Source: DASUPK01 sp963795665 (GTDB lineage Bacteria; Actinomycetota; Thermoleophilia; Solirubrobacterales; 70-9). Taken from it: DNA of 64,000 bases. The translations under genes and the position numbers were made by a program. Each line of letters begins with the position of its first letter. Position 1 is the first letter of the stretch. This document shows, piece by piece, positions 1-8,523 of this stretch. The notes under the pieces were generated by a model. It worked only from the letters and a program-made list of their open reading frames with translations. It was not told the DNA's origin and did no database searches. Location of the stretch: the NCBI GenBank assembly GCA_963795665.1, contig CAWCIP010000014.1, positions 1 to 64,000 of the forward strand, written 5' to 3'.

Positions 1-220
1 CCAGGCGTAGAGCCCGTAGACCGTCCATCTCCCCGGGCATGCGGATATCGGTGACGACCGCGTCGCAGGGTTCCCGCTCGAGGACGGCGATCGCCGCGGC
101 CGCGTCCTTGGCGAGGATCGATTGGATGCCGACTCCGGCCAGGAATCGGCGCCGAACGTCGCGCAAAGAAGGTTCGTCTTCGACGACGAGAACCCGGCGC
201 AGCTCAGACCCCTGTGGCAA
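1..220 (-). CDS. Response regulator receiver domain (partial, runs off left edge)
   Basis: The N-terminal 73 codons of a CheY-like receiver domain are present; the rest lies beyond the window. Visible are the acidic pocket (VVEDEP) and the phospho-acceptor Asp in VVTDIRMPGEMDG. I chose a TTG start at 220 because it overlaps the end of the upstream histidine kinase by 17 nt and leaves six residues before the first beta strand. The gene probably takes phosphate from that kinase. It could instead be a receiver domain fused to the kinase, because the frame between them is disturbed by several breaks. What output domain follows cannot be seen. Confidence 0.72.
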   Translation of the reverse strand, partial: MPQGSELRRVLVVEDEPSLRDVRRRFLAGVGIQSILAKDAAAAIAVLEREPCDAVVTDIRMPGEMDGLRALRL

Positions 221-1848
221 CGTCGGGCAGGACGCCGGATGTGGCGTGCCGGCTATGGGGGGCTCCACCCCGCAAGCCTGGCGCGGTCTCGATTCGCGCC
301 CGCGGGGCCTGTGGCGGGGCAGCCGCTCGGAGCCGGATTGTCAGACGCGCACCGCCTTCCATCCGGTTCTCCGCCGCGATCGTCCCCGCCGCCTTCGGTG
401 ATGAACCGCTGCACCAGCGAGAGCCCGAGACCCGTGCCACCGCCCACCGGCTTGGTGGTGTAGAAGGCGTCGAAGACGCGGTCCGGCTCGACGAAGCCCG
501 GGCCGTCATCCTCGAAAGTGACGGCCACCCAATCGGCGGCGACCGCCTCGGCGCGGACCGTCAGCCGGGTGCCACTTCCGGCCGAGATCGCCTCGAGAGC
601 GTTGGTCATGATGTTCATGATGGCGTGCTCCAGACGCTGAGCATCGCCGACGACAGAGCTTGTCGGAGATATCCACTGTGAGCACCTTGTTGGCCCGGGT
701 GAAGGCGTACGCCCGGAGGCCGGCGGCGACCTCGACCGCAAACCGCAGATGGACCGAACCGATCTGAGAGCTCGACTGGCGTGAGAAGTGGAGCAGGTTT
801 CGCACCAGGTCTCCGGCGCGACCGGGCTCCTGGATGAGCGGCGCCACCAGCTCCCGGCGCACCCGAAGAATCGCCGGATCGGAGCGACTCCCGAGCCCCT
901 GCGCGATGCACTCGGCGTTGCCGAGGATGGCGGCGAGGGGATTGTTCAGTTCGTGCGCCAAGCCGGCGAGCATGAAGCCGATCGCCCCCATCTTCTCCTG
1001 CTGAACGAGATCCTGCTGCGCCTTCTCGAGCCGCCGCAGGTTCCCGCTCAGCTCGATATTCTGTTTCTCGATCCTGGCGCGACCCTCCTGCAGACTGTCT
1101 GCCATTTCGTTGAAACGTCGCGCGACCGTCTGGAGCTCCGAATGCCGTTGATTCGAAATTCGCGCATCGAGGTCGCCACTCCCGAGGCTCACCGCCGCCG
1201 CGGCGAGCTGTCCTAGCGGCGCCACCACGCTCCGCTTCATGAGCCGCACGAACAGGACCGCCAGTCCGATGAGTCCCGCGCCGACCACGGCGAGGCCCAC
1301 AAGGAGCCGCTCGATGCGCGCCGACTGCGCCTCGCGCTCCAGCTGGAGGTCGCTCTCGCGCAGCACCACGAAGGCGCCATCGACGCCTGCAGGAGCTCGG
1401 CCAGGCGATGCATTTCGGCGATGCGCGCGCTCGCCCCTTCTGAGTCGCCGCGGGCGATGAGATCGAAGGCGCCGTGCGCCACGACCTCGAGTGCTTGATG
1501 TTGTTCCTTGATCGATTCGACCTCGAGTCGCGCTTCGAAAGGCATTTCCTGGAAGAGGTACTCGCGCAGACGGGTATAGGCCTTCCGGCCGAGGGCGTCG
1601 AATCGTCCATATTGCGCGCGCTCGGCGCCTCGAGTTGTTGGTAGGCAGCCAGGATCTGACCGTAGACAGATGTGGCGATCTTGTCGGCCGCGTGCTGCTC
1701 GGACAGGCCCAGTTTCGCATCGCGTTCGACGTCGCGCCGCACCGACCCGAAAAGGACCAGCGTAACGACCATGACCGAGCTCGGCGGCGAACGCAAAGGC
1801 AAGGGTGCCGAGAAGCAGAAGCCGACGCAGCGACCGGCCGCGGCTCAA
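204..1848 (-). pseudogene. Sensor histidine kinase, broken by about five frameshifts
   Basis: A membrane sensor kinase can be read through successive frames. It has an N-terminal hydrophobic segment after a TTG start at 1848, a periplasmic helical region, a second membrane segment (near 1,290-1,240), a HAMP-like linker, a HisKA H-box (AHELNNPLAAILGN, near 960), an N-box (NIMTNALEAI, near 610), DDGPGF and GTGLGLSLV. Frames change near 1,780, 1,620, 1,395, 665 and 400. Every catalytic motif survives, so indel errors fit better than decay. The TTG overlaps the stop of the preceding binding-protein gene (TTGA), which suggests an operon in which the lipoprotein supplies ligand information. The signal is unknown. 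Confidence 0.75.
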
Positions 1849-3018
1849 GGGGTCTCCTTGCGTCCGGTCCGGCGACGATCCGCGGCCCTGCCGCAGTGAT
1901 CTCGGCGAGAAAAGTAGGACGGCCGGGGATCGCCGTTCTCGCCGAACGCGATGGTCCCGGCGACGCCCTCGTAGGGAGGGCGCCGGGTGCCGACGTCGGC
2001 AAGATAGGCGTCGAATCGCCTCGCGATCCGTTCCTGCGGCCCGCGCCGCGGTGGCAAGCAGCATGACGCCGTCGTAGGTGAGCGCGCCCTCCGCGGTGAG
2101 CGGCAGTCCGGCCGCCGGGAGAAACCTCTGGCGCAGGTCCTCGAGGGACGCGCGTGCAGCATGGGCGTCGACCAGCCGCACATAGAGAATGCCGTTGAGC
2201 AAGCCCCCGGGATTGCGGTCGGTAATCGCTTCGTCGATGCCGTCGCTGGCGAGGACCGGGAGCTTGGGGATTTTCTGCCGCAGCTCGGGCAGGAGCTGAC
2301 GCAGCTGCGCCGAGCGACCGAGCCAGACCAACAACTCCGGGTTCGTCTCGGCGACTCGCAGAGCGGTTGCGGCGGGGTCAGGTAGGGGGTCTTCGTGACT
2401 GTAGGGGGCGTCGTAGACCACAGGCACGCCGGCGGGATCCAACCGTGCACGAAACTCCGGGTGCAGAGCGTGGCCGTAGTCGTCGTTGACGAAGAACATC
2501 GCGGTGCGCGGGGTTCCGTGTTCGGAGACGACCTCCTCCGCCAGGAATCGCGCTTGGTGGATGTCGCTCGGGGCCAGCCGGAAGGTGTACGGTCCGACCT
2601 TGCTCAGCAGGGGGGCGGAGCTCGACGGGGCGATCTGGACCACATGGCGCGCGTTGTAGATCTGCGCCGCCGAGAGGCTCGCGCTACTGTTCGAGTGCCC
2701 GACGATGCCGAAGACCGTCGGATCGCGCGACAGCTCGTCCGCCGCCGCGAGCGCCGGGCTGGCGCGCGTGCTGCTGCCTCCGGTGACGACCCGCAGCTCG
2801 AGCAGGTGTCCGTGTATGCCGCCGGTGGCGTTGATCCGGGTCGCGGCAAGCCGCGCAGCCACGATCGCCTCGTCGGTGACCACGACGCCGATCCGGACCG
2901 GCTCGTGGGATCGACAGCCCGCGGCCATCGGAGCCAGCAGCGCGATCAGCGCCATCAGCGCCACGGAGGCCCTGCCGACGACGAGGATCCGGCCGCCTGG
3001 CGTTGCCGGAAAGCTCAC
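1845..3018 (-). pseudogene. Branched-chain amino acid-type periplasmic binding lipoprotein (one frameshift)
   Basis: Type 1 periplasmic binding protein of the Leu/Ile/Val (LivK-like) family. An N-terminal hydrophobic stretch ends in the lipobox-like AAGC (near residue 35), so it is probably a lipoprotein. The fold is recognisable from VRIGVVVTDEA, GIVGHSNSSASLSAAQIY, VQIAPSSSAPLLS and FRLAPSDIHQARFLA. One frame change near 2,020 separates GTDREAIRR from FDAYLADVGTRRPPYEGVAG; with it repaired the protein is about 390 residues, normal for the family. No ABC permease or ATPase follows. A histidine kinase overlaps its 3' end instead, so a role as a ligand-sensing partner of the kinase is plausible (inference). 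Confidence 0.78.
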
Positions 3019-3490
3019 TGCCCGACGTCCTTGAAGAAGCTGGTCACGACTGTCCTCGCCCCCTTCCTGAGGAGCAGGACCACTCTACTCCTTTGGTGCT
3101 TTCATCGCCGGTGCAGGCACCTCTGGTCGATACCGCGGAGAGCGAAGCTGCTCCGTGGCCCGCCGACGACGGACGCCGGACAGCTGCGGGGGACACCTGG
3201 ACGCGGCAGGGGACCCAATGGCGGGCCACGACGAAGGCACACGTTGCCGGGACGCGATCAGGTGACACGCAGCTTGCGCTCGGGGTCCTGTCTGGTCCGC
3301 TTCCCATGGGTGCTCGCGCTGAAGAAGCGCGCTCCGCGCCTATGGGAGCCCTCGGCCCGGCCACCCCTCGTCGGTACAGGGGAGACAGGAACTGAATCGC
3401 AGTGCCGGAGCGCCCTACCACCGACGCTGAACCCTGGATTCCGGAATCCCGGAGCGCCCCACCCGGACGCCGAACGGAACGGTCGAAAGG
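3019..3490. other. Non-coding stretch with small repeats
   Basis: No convincing gene is present in these 472 bases; the open frames here have arbitrary composition and no start signals. The right part holds an imperfect direct repeat of about 28 bases (3406-3433 and 3450-3477, both starting CGGAGCGCCC) with a perfect 14-base palindrome between the copies. The stretch lies upstream of the binding-protein gene, so its promoter is probably near the left end. Confidence 0.5.
3406..3477. repeat. Imperfect direct repeat flanking a 14-bp palindrome
   Basis: Two copies begin CGGAGCGCCC at 3406 and 3450 and continue with similar bases to 3433 and 3477. GGATTCCGGAATCC at 3436-3449 is its own reverse complement. 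No gene covers it. It could be a protein-binding site or a hairpin; function unknown. Confidence 0.45.
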
Positions 3491-3733
3491 CTAGTTCGGG
3501 GCCAGAGGCTTGAGGTTCACCCAGCGGTTGCAGGTCTCCTGCAGTTGCTGGGGGTCGTCGGTGGCCATCGCTTCGGCGAGGAAGAGGTCGATCTCCCGGC
3601 GGTCCTTGCCGGCGCGGCGCAGGGCCTGGCGGACGGCAGAGGCCACCGCCCAGCGGTTGCGGGTCCGCAGGGTGACCTGGACTTCCGGGAATCTCGGGGG
3701 GGGCGGTGGCGTCAAGATGAGGGAGCCTCTCAT
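3491..3733 (-). CDS. Small hypothetical protein (80 aa)
   Basis: An 80-residue open frame that I do not recognise. The N-terminus has a run of prolines (residues 9-13), which is odd and may mean the true start is further in. The C-terminal two thirds is a helical, charged region (near WAVASAVRQALRRAGKDRRE) followed by DDPQQLQETCNRWV, which looks like real protein rather than random frame. It lies downstream of sufT on the same strand with an 80-base gap, so co-transcription is possible. The frame is plausible but not certain. Confidence 0.45.
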   Translation of the reverse strand: MRGSLILTPPPPPRFPEVQVTLRTRNRWAVASAVRQALRRAGKDRREIDLFLAEAMATDDPQQLQETCNRWVNLKPLAPN

Positions 3734-3813
3734 CCTGAACTACTGGCGACAGCCGAAAATGTTACGTCTGCGGGCGAGAAACCGTCGCGCCCGGGCTGGC
3801 GGCGGGCCGTCGC

Positions 3814-4371
3814 TCAGTAGAAGCCGAGTTGCAGGCGCGCGGCTTCGCTCATCATGCTCTGGTTCCACGGCGGGTCGAAAACCACTTCGACCTGGGCCTT
3901 GGAGATCTCCGGCAGCTTCTCGAGCCGCTTCTGGATGTCCTGGGCGAGAATGTCGCCCATGCCGCAACCGGGCGCGGTCAGGGTCATCTGAATGTTGGCG
4001 ACCTGTTTGCCGTCGGCACCGGGAGGGTCGAGCAGGCAGCTGTAGACCAGCCCGAGCTCGACGATATTGACCGGAATCTCCGGGTCGTAGCAGCTGCGCA
4101 GGACCTCCCACACCCGGTCCTCCAGCGACTGGTCCGCCGCCCCTTCGGCGGCGGACGGTGCCACCGGCGGCTCCATGCCGATCGCATCGAGATTCTCGGG
4201 GTCGATCCGGTAGAGGCCGCCGTACTCGGTCGTCACGGTGACGGTGCCGCCCAGCTGCTGCATGATCATGACCTTGGTGCCGGACGGAATCCGGGTCGGC
4301 GAGCCCTGCGGAATGACCACGGCTTCGATCTCGCGGGTGGTGATGACTTCGGAGCGGTCGGAAGCACTCAT
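3814..4371 (-). CDS. sufT: SufT-like iron-sulfur assembly factor (MIP18/DUF59)
   Basis: 185 residues. The C-terminal half is a MIP18/DUF59 domain, with DPEIPVNIVELGLVY at residues 96-110 and LTAPGCGMG at 131-139 containing the conserved Cys136. The N-terminal half (residues 1-70) resembles the extra domain of SufT, the DUF59 protein found with or near suf genes. SufT helps maturation of Fe-S proteins in the cytosol. No other suf gene is in the window. The ATG at 4371 faces the oppositely directed oligopeptidase gene across 117 bases. Length is normal for SufT. Confidence 0.85.
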   Translation of the reverse strand: MSASDRSEVITTREIEAVVIPQGSPTRIPSGTKVMIMQQLGGTVTVTTEYGGLYRIDPENLDAIGMEPPVAPSAAEGAADQSLEDRVWEVLRSCYDPEIPVNIVELGLVYSCLLDPPGADGKQVANIQMTLTAPGCGMGDILAQDIQKRLEKLPEISKAQVEVVFDPPWNQSMMSEAARLQLGFY

Positions 4372-4385
4372 GAACCAATTATCTT

Positions 4386-4403
4386 ACTCCGCCGCGGCGG
4401 AGT
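4386..4403. repeat. Perfect 18-bp palindrome between sufT and the oligopeptidase gene
   Basis: ACTCCGCCGCGGCGGAGT equals its own reverse complement. It starts 15 bases upstream of the sufT start in a divergent intergenic region, where a terminator would not be expected. An operator for a dimeric regulator or a 5' leader hairpin are the main options. Confidence 0.5.
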
Positions 4404-4447
4404 TTCCCGATCGTTGGGGCGCGCCGGTATGCGGTAAAGTTTTCCAA

Positions 4448-4463
4448 CGCCGCGGCCGCGGCG
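4448..4463. repeat. Perfect 16-bp palindrome upstream of the oligopeptidase gene
   Basis: CGCCGCGGCCGCGGCG is its own reverse complement and sits 25 bases before the start codon of the oligopeptidase gene. It is the second palindrome in the same 117-base gap. A weak promoter-like pair, TTGGGG (4414) and TAAAGT (4435) with 15-base spacing, lies just before it. Confidence 0.45.
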
Positions 4464-4488
4464 AAATCCAACTTCGCTGGAGGTCCGG

Positions 4489-6735
4489 ATGAAGGTCGCT
4501 CTGCTCTTGTTCGCCCCGCTGGTCGGTGTCGTCTTCGCCGGCCGGGTTTCCGCCCAATTCGTACCCGAGCCCCCCGCGACCCGCGTCGCGCCGGTGAAGG
4601 AGACCCTCCACGGAGTCGAGGTGGTGGACAACTATCGCTGGCTGGAAGGGGACGACTCGAATCCCGACCTGATGGGCCAGGTGACCCCCGAAGTCGCGGC
4701 GTGGACCGACCAGCAGAATGCCTATACCCGCTCGGTGCTCGACAATCTGCCGGGGCGCAAGGCGCTCGAGGAGAAGCTCCGCCCGCTGATGGAGGTCGGC
4801 TCGGTCTCGACGCCGATGGTGCGCGGAAATCGCTACTTCTTCTCGCGCCGCGAAGGATCCCAGAACCAGCCGAGCTACTACTGGCGCGAGGGCTACAAGG
4901 GCGACTCGAAGCTGCTGCTCGATCCGGCGCAGCTCGATTCCAGCGGGCTGACGACGATCACCTGGATTTCCCCGTCGCAGGACGGCAAGCTCGTCGCCTA
5001 CGGCACCTACAAGTCGGGCGACGAGAACACGACGCTCCACCTGATGGAGGTCGATTCGGGCCAACGCCTGCCGCTCGAGATTCCGAACAAGACCCAGGCT
5101 CCCGACTGGCTGCCGGACGGTTCCGGCTTCGTCTATCAGAACCTCAAGGACCCGAAAGATCCCTATAGCGGCCAGGTGCTGTTCCACCGGATGGGCTCCG
5201 AGATGGCCGCCGATCCGATTCTCTTCCGGCAATTCACCAAGGAGGAGAACGAGAAGCTCGCGACCACCTGGGGACCGGGCGCGACGCTCTCGCGCGACGG
5301 CAAGTGGCTGGTACTCGTGTACTACACCGGAACGCGTTCGAACGATCTCTGGGTGGCCGACTTCCAGAAGTTTCTCGCCACCGGCAAACTCGACAAGCGC
5401 GTCGTGGCCGTCGGCAAGGACGGAACGTCCTTCGGCCAGGTGGAAGGCGACACGCTCCTCGTCCAAACGAACGTGGGGTCGCCGAACGGCCGCGTCGATG
5501 CCTACGATCTGGGCGCGGCCGGCGGTGGCGCCAACTGGCAGCCGCGCACCGTGGTCGCCGAGCGCGCCGGGATGGCGATCCAGAACGTGAGCGTCGCCAA
5601 GGGCCTGTTGGCGATCGAGTACCTGAAGAACGCTGCGAGTGTGATCGAGGTCTTCGACGTGGCGCGCAATTCGGCGATCTACGCCGACTCGAATGGCGCC
5701 GTCGGCTCGACTCTCGCCGGCACTCCCGCCAAATCGCTCGGCGAGCTCCAGATGCCGGGAATCGGTTCGGCGAAACTCGCCACCGAGCCCGACCTTCAAG
5801 AGGCCTTCCTGCAGTTCACCAGCTTCAACTATCCGACGACCATCTTCCGTGTCGACCTCGGAAAGCCCGGTGCCGCGCCGCAACTCTGGGAGAGGCCACC
5901 CGTGCCGGTCGACCCCGCGACCGTCGAGGTGAAGCAGGTCTGGTACGCCTCGAAAGACGGCACCAAAGTCAGCATGTTCGTCGTCCATCGGAAGGGCCTC
6001 GCCCTCGACGGCGCGAATCCGACGATCCTCACCGGATACGGCGGCTTCAACATCTCGGAGACGCCGGCGTTTTCCGCCACGATGTTCCAGTGGTTCGATG
6101 CCGGTGGAGTGCTCGCGCTGCCCAACCTGCGCGGCGGGGGGGAGTACGGCGACGCCTGGCACGAGGCCGGGATGCTCGACAAGAAGCAGAACGTCTTCGA
6201 CGATTTCATCGCCGCTGCCGAGTGGTTGATCGCCGAAAAGTACACTCGTCCGGCCAAACTGGCGATCGTCGGTGGCTCGAACGGCGGGTTGCTCACCGGC
6301 GCGGCGGTCGTCCAGCGCCCCGAACTCTTCCAGGCCGCGCTCGTCGCCGTGCCCCTCCTCGACATGTTGCGCTACCAGTACTTCTCGATGGCGCGCTACT
6401 GGGTGCCCGAGTACGGCTCGGCGGAGAATGCGGCGCAGTTCGACTTCCTGCGAGCCTACTCGCCCTATCAACACGTGAAGAGCGGGACGAACTATCCGGC
6501 GGTGCTGCTGACCGCCGGCGAGAACGATTCGCGGGTCCACGCGTCGCACGCGCGCAAGATGGCGGCGGCGCTGCAGGCAGCGACGGCGGCAGTGCCGGGC
6601 GCGAAGCCGGTCCTGTTGTGGGTCGACCGCGAGGCTGGTCACGGCCAGGGCAAGCCGCTGAATCTGCGCCTTCGCGACCTCGCCGATCAGCGGATCTTCT
6701 ACATGTGGCAGCTGGGGATGCTGCCGAAAGGCTGA
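4489..6735 (+). CDS. Secreted prolyl oligopeptidase family serine peptidase (S9A)
   Basis: 748 residues, usual for the family plus a leader. A Sec signal peptide ends near SAQF (residue 24), so the enzyme is exported. A beta-propeller domain spans roughly residues 90-430 and an alpha/beta hydrolase domain the C-terminal third. The triad is readable: Ser597 in GGSNGGLL, Asp680 in GENDSRVH and His718 in AGHGQGKP. It should cleave short peptides after proline. A strong Shine-Dalgarno GGAGG lies 5 bases before the ATG. It stands alone, with sufT divergent and a convergent sulfatase-fold gene downstream. Confidence 0.92.
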   Translation: MKVALLLFAPLVGVVFAGRVSAQFVPEPPATRVAPVKETLHGVEVVDNYRWLEGDDSNPDLMGQVTPEVAAWTDQQNAYTRSVLDNLPGRKALEEKLRPLMEVGSVSTPMVRGNRYFFSRREGSQNQPSYYWREGYKGDSKLLLDPAQLDSSGLTTITWISPSQDGKLVAYGTYKSGDENTTLHLMEVDSGQRLPLEIPNKTQAPDWLPDGSGFVYQNLKDPKDPYSGQVLFHRMGSEMAADPILFRQFTKEENEKLATTWGPGATLSRDGKWLVLVYYTGTRSNDLWVADFQKFLATGKLDKRVVAVGKDGTSFGQVEGDTLLVQTNVGSPNGRVDAYDLGAAGGGANWQPRTVVAERAGMAIQNVSVAKGLLAIEYLKNAASVIEVFDVARNSAIYADSNGAVGSTLAGTPAKSLGELQMPGIGSAKLATEPDLQEAFLQFTSFNYPTTIFRVDLGKPGAAPQLWERPPVPVDPATVEVKQVWYASKDGTKVSMFVVHRKGLALDGANPTILTGYGGFNISETPAFSATMFQWFDAGGVLALPNLRGGGEYGDAWHEAGMLDKKQNVFDDFIAAAEWLIAEKYTRPAKLAIVGGSNGGLLTGAAVVQRPELFQAALVAVPLLDMLRYQYFSMARYWVPEYGSAENAAQFDFLRAYSPYQHVKSGTNYPAVLLTAGENDSRVHASHARKMAAALQAATAAVPGAKPVLLWVDREAGHGQGKPLNLRLRDLADQRIFYMWQLGMLPKG

Positions 6736-6753
6736 CCGAAAGCCCGGTGAGGG

Positions 6754-8457
6754 CTACTGCAGGTAGCCGAGCGCGCGCAGGTTCCTGATCTGCTCGTCGG
6801 TCAGCGCCTGATCGGCGGGTGCGGTGCGCAGGTGGTGCTGGTAGCCCTTCGCGAGCCGCGCCAGAAGCTCGCGCAGAAGGGCCGGTCGGTCGGTCGAAAG
6901 GTCGCGGGCGGCGAGCGGATCGTCCGTCAGATCGAACAACTCGCGGCGTTCCAGCGGCGGGCCGTTGAGCTTGAACGAGAGACAGCGGCCGTCGTTGCCG
7001 ACGCCGAGGGCGAGCGGTGTGTCGCACCCGGCCGTCGTCAGGCTCACGCGATGCTTGCGCGCGCCGCCGGGGAGCTCGAGCCGGTAGCTCTTCCAGTCGG
7101 TCTCGAGGTGCAGGACGGCAGCCGGTTTCCCGTCTACCGAAGTCTGGATGTCGCGCGGTTGATGAAAGGCCACGGCGCGAAACTCGAGCGCTGGCGGCAG
7201 GGCATCGAAGTGAGTCTCCTTGGAGACCCAATGGCCGTCGGACTCCATCACCGCCGAAGCCAGGGTCGCCTGCAGGAGGTGGCCATCTCGTTCAGCGAAG
7301 AGCGTCTGGCCGTCGAAGCGCAACACTTTGACCTCCGCGTAGGCTTCGCCGGAAAGCGCGCTCCCCGGCGCGCGCAGCTGCGGTGTCAGGCTCTTTCCCG
7401 ACATTCCTTCGGGCGGCTGGACTCCGGCCAGGTCGTAGATCGTCGGCGCCAGGTCGATGGTCTGCGCCAGAGTCCCGATGCGCAAGCCCTGCGGCGCGGC
7501 GGGGTGCACGACGAGCAACGGGATGTGCAGGCATTCGGGGTAGATCTGGGTGTGGACGAGCTTGCCGTGCTCGAGGAACTCCTCGCCGTGATCGGCGGTG
7601 AGGATGACTGTCGTCTGGTCGGCGAGTCCGCTGGCTTCGAGATCGGCGAAAAACTGCCGCAGGCGATCGTCGAGATAGCGGATCGAGGCATCGTAGAGCG
7701 CCTCGTAGTAGGCGACCGCCTCCGGCGTCGTTTCGGCGAGTCCGTTGTTGATCGCCGCGAAGTGAGGTCCGGTCGGCTCGCCGGCGCCGGGCGGCGGCGG
7801 GCCCGGCCAGAACATCTTGCGATAGCGCTCGGGCGGCCAATACGGATCGTGCACCGTGTAGCTGTGCAGGAAGAGAAAAAAGCGCTCGCCCGGCTGGATG
7901 GACTCGAGGAAGGCCGTGCCGCGCCCGAACGTGCGCTCCACATCGCTGTCGTCGGCGTAGGGCGTGTCGCTCCACTCGCCGAAACCGCGCGCGAAGCCGT
8001 AGCCCCCCTGGACATAGCCCCCTTCCGTGTGCCCGGCGGTGCGGAAGCCGGCGTGATGCAGCACCTCGGGAAGGGTTCGGATCTCGGGCGCCAGGATCGC
8101 GGAGGGGGGGAAGACGCCGTGCTCGGCCGGATAGAGCCCGGTGAACATCGACATGTGCGAGGGCAGCGTCGAGGGTATCTGGGCAAAGGCGTGATCGAAG
8201 ACGATCGACCGCCGGGCAAGTTCGTCGAGGAAGGGCGAAGTCGGTCGGTCGTAGCCGTAGAGGCCGAGGTGATCGGCGCGCAACGCGTCGATCGAAATCA
8301 GGATGTAGCCGCGGGTCGGCGTCGGCTCGAAGCCGACCTGCACCGGGAGCGGAGCGGCATTCGGCGCCGGCGGCCGCCCATCGCCCGGTCCCTTGCAGCC
8401 GGCGACGATGAGGGCGAAGGCGAGGTAAGGAAGCAGAGAACGGCCGACGAAACGCAT
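6754..8457 (-). CDS. Sulfatase-fold (alkaline phosphatase superfamily) lipoprotein with Thr nucleophile motif
   Basis: 567 residues. The ATG at 8457 gives a signal segment ending in a lipobox (VAGC). The sulfatase/phosphodiesterase fold shows metal-binding ISIDALRADH near residue 60 and TADHGEEFLEHG further on. Where a sulfatase has C/S-x-P-S-R, this protein has T-L-P-S-H (Thr97), followed by the usual TG. It therefore cannot carry formylglycine. Thr-type members such as LtaS act on phosphoesters, so a phosphodiesterase or phosphotransferase role is as likely as sulfatase activity. Members of this group are common in Acidobacteria-like genomes. It converges with the oligopeptidase gene (18-base gap). 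Confidence 0.82.
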   Translation of the reverse strand: MRFVGRSLLPYLAFALIVAGCKGPGDGRPPAPNAAPLPVQVGFEPTPTRGYILISIDALRADHLGLYGYDRPTSPFLDELARRSIVFDHAFAQIPSTLPSHMSMFTGLYPAEHGVFPPSAILAPEIRTLPEVLHHAGFRTAGHTEGGYVQGGYGFARGFGEWSDTPYADDSDVERTFGRGTAFLESIQPGERFFLFLHSYTVHDPYWPPERYRKMFWPGPPPPGAGEPTGPHFAAINNGLAETTPEAVAYYEALYDASIRYLDDRLRQFFADLEASGLADQTTVILTADHGEEFLEHGKLVHTQIYPECLHIPLLVVHPAAPQGLRIGTLAQTIDLAPTIYDLAGVQPPEGMSGKSLTPQLRAPGSALSGEAYAEVKVLRFDGQTLFAERDGHLLQATLASAVMESDGHWVSKETHFDALPPALEFRAVAFHQPRDIQTSVDGKPAAVLHLETDWKSYRLELPGGARKHRVSLTTAGCDTPLALGVGNDGRCLSFKLNGPPLERRELFDLTDDPLAARDLSTDRPALLRELLARLAKGYQHHLRTAPADQALTDEQIRNLRALGYLQ

Positions 8458-8523
8458 GCGGAGAGCGATCTTAGCCCGTCCGGATACAATTGGTCCTGGC
8501 AGTTTCCGAAAGGACCCTCGAAC

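Noticed and set aside
4384..6642. Open frame of 752 codons on the minus strand opposite the prolyl oligopeptidase gene
   Set aside because: It mirrors a gene with full catalytic motifs. Its product is Arg/His/Gly-rich without domains, as expected from an antisense frame in high-GC DNA.
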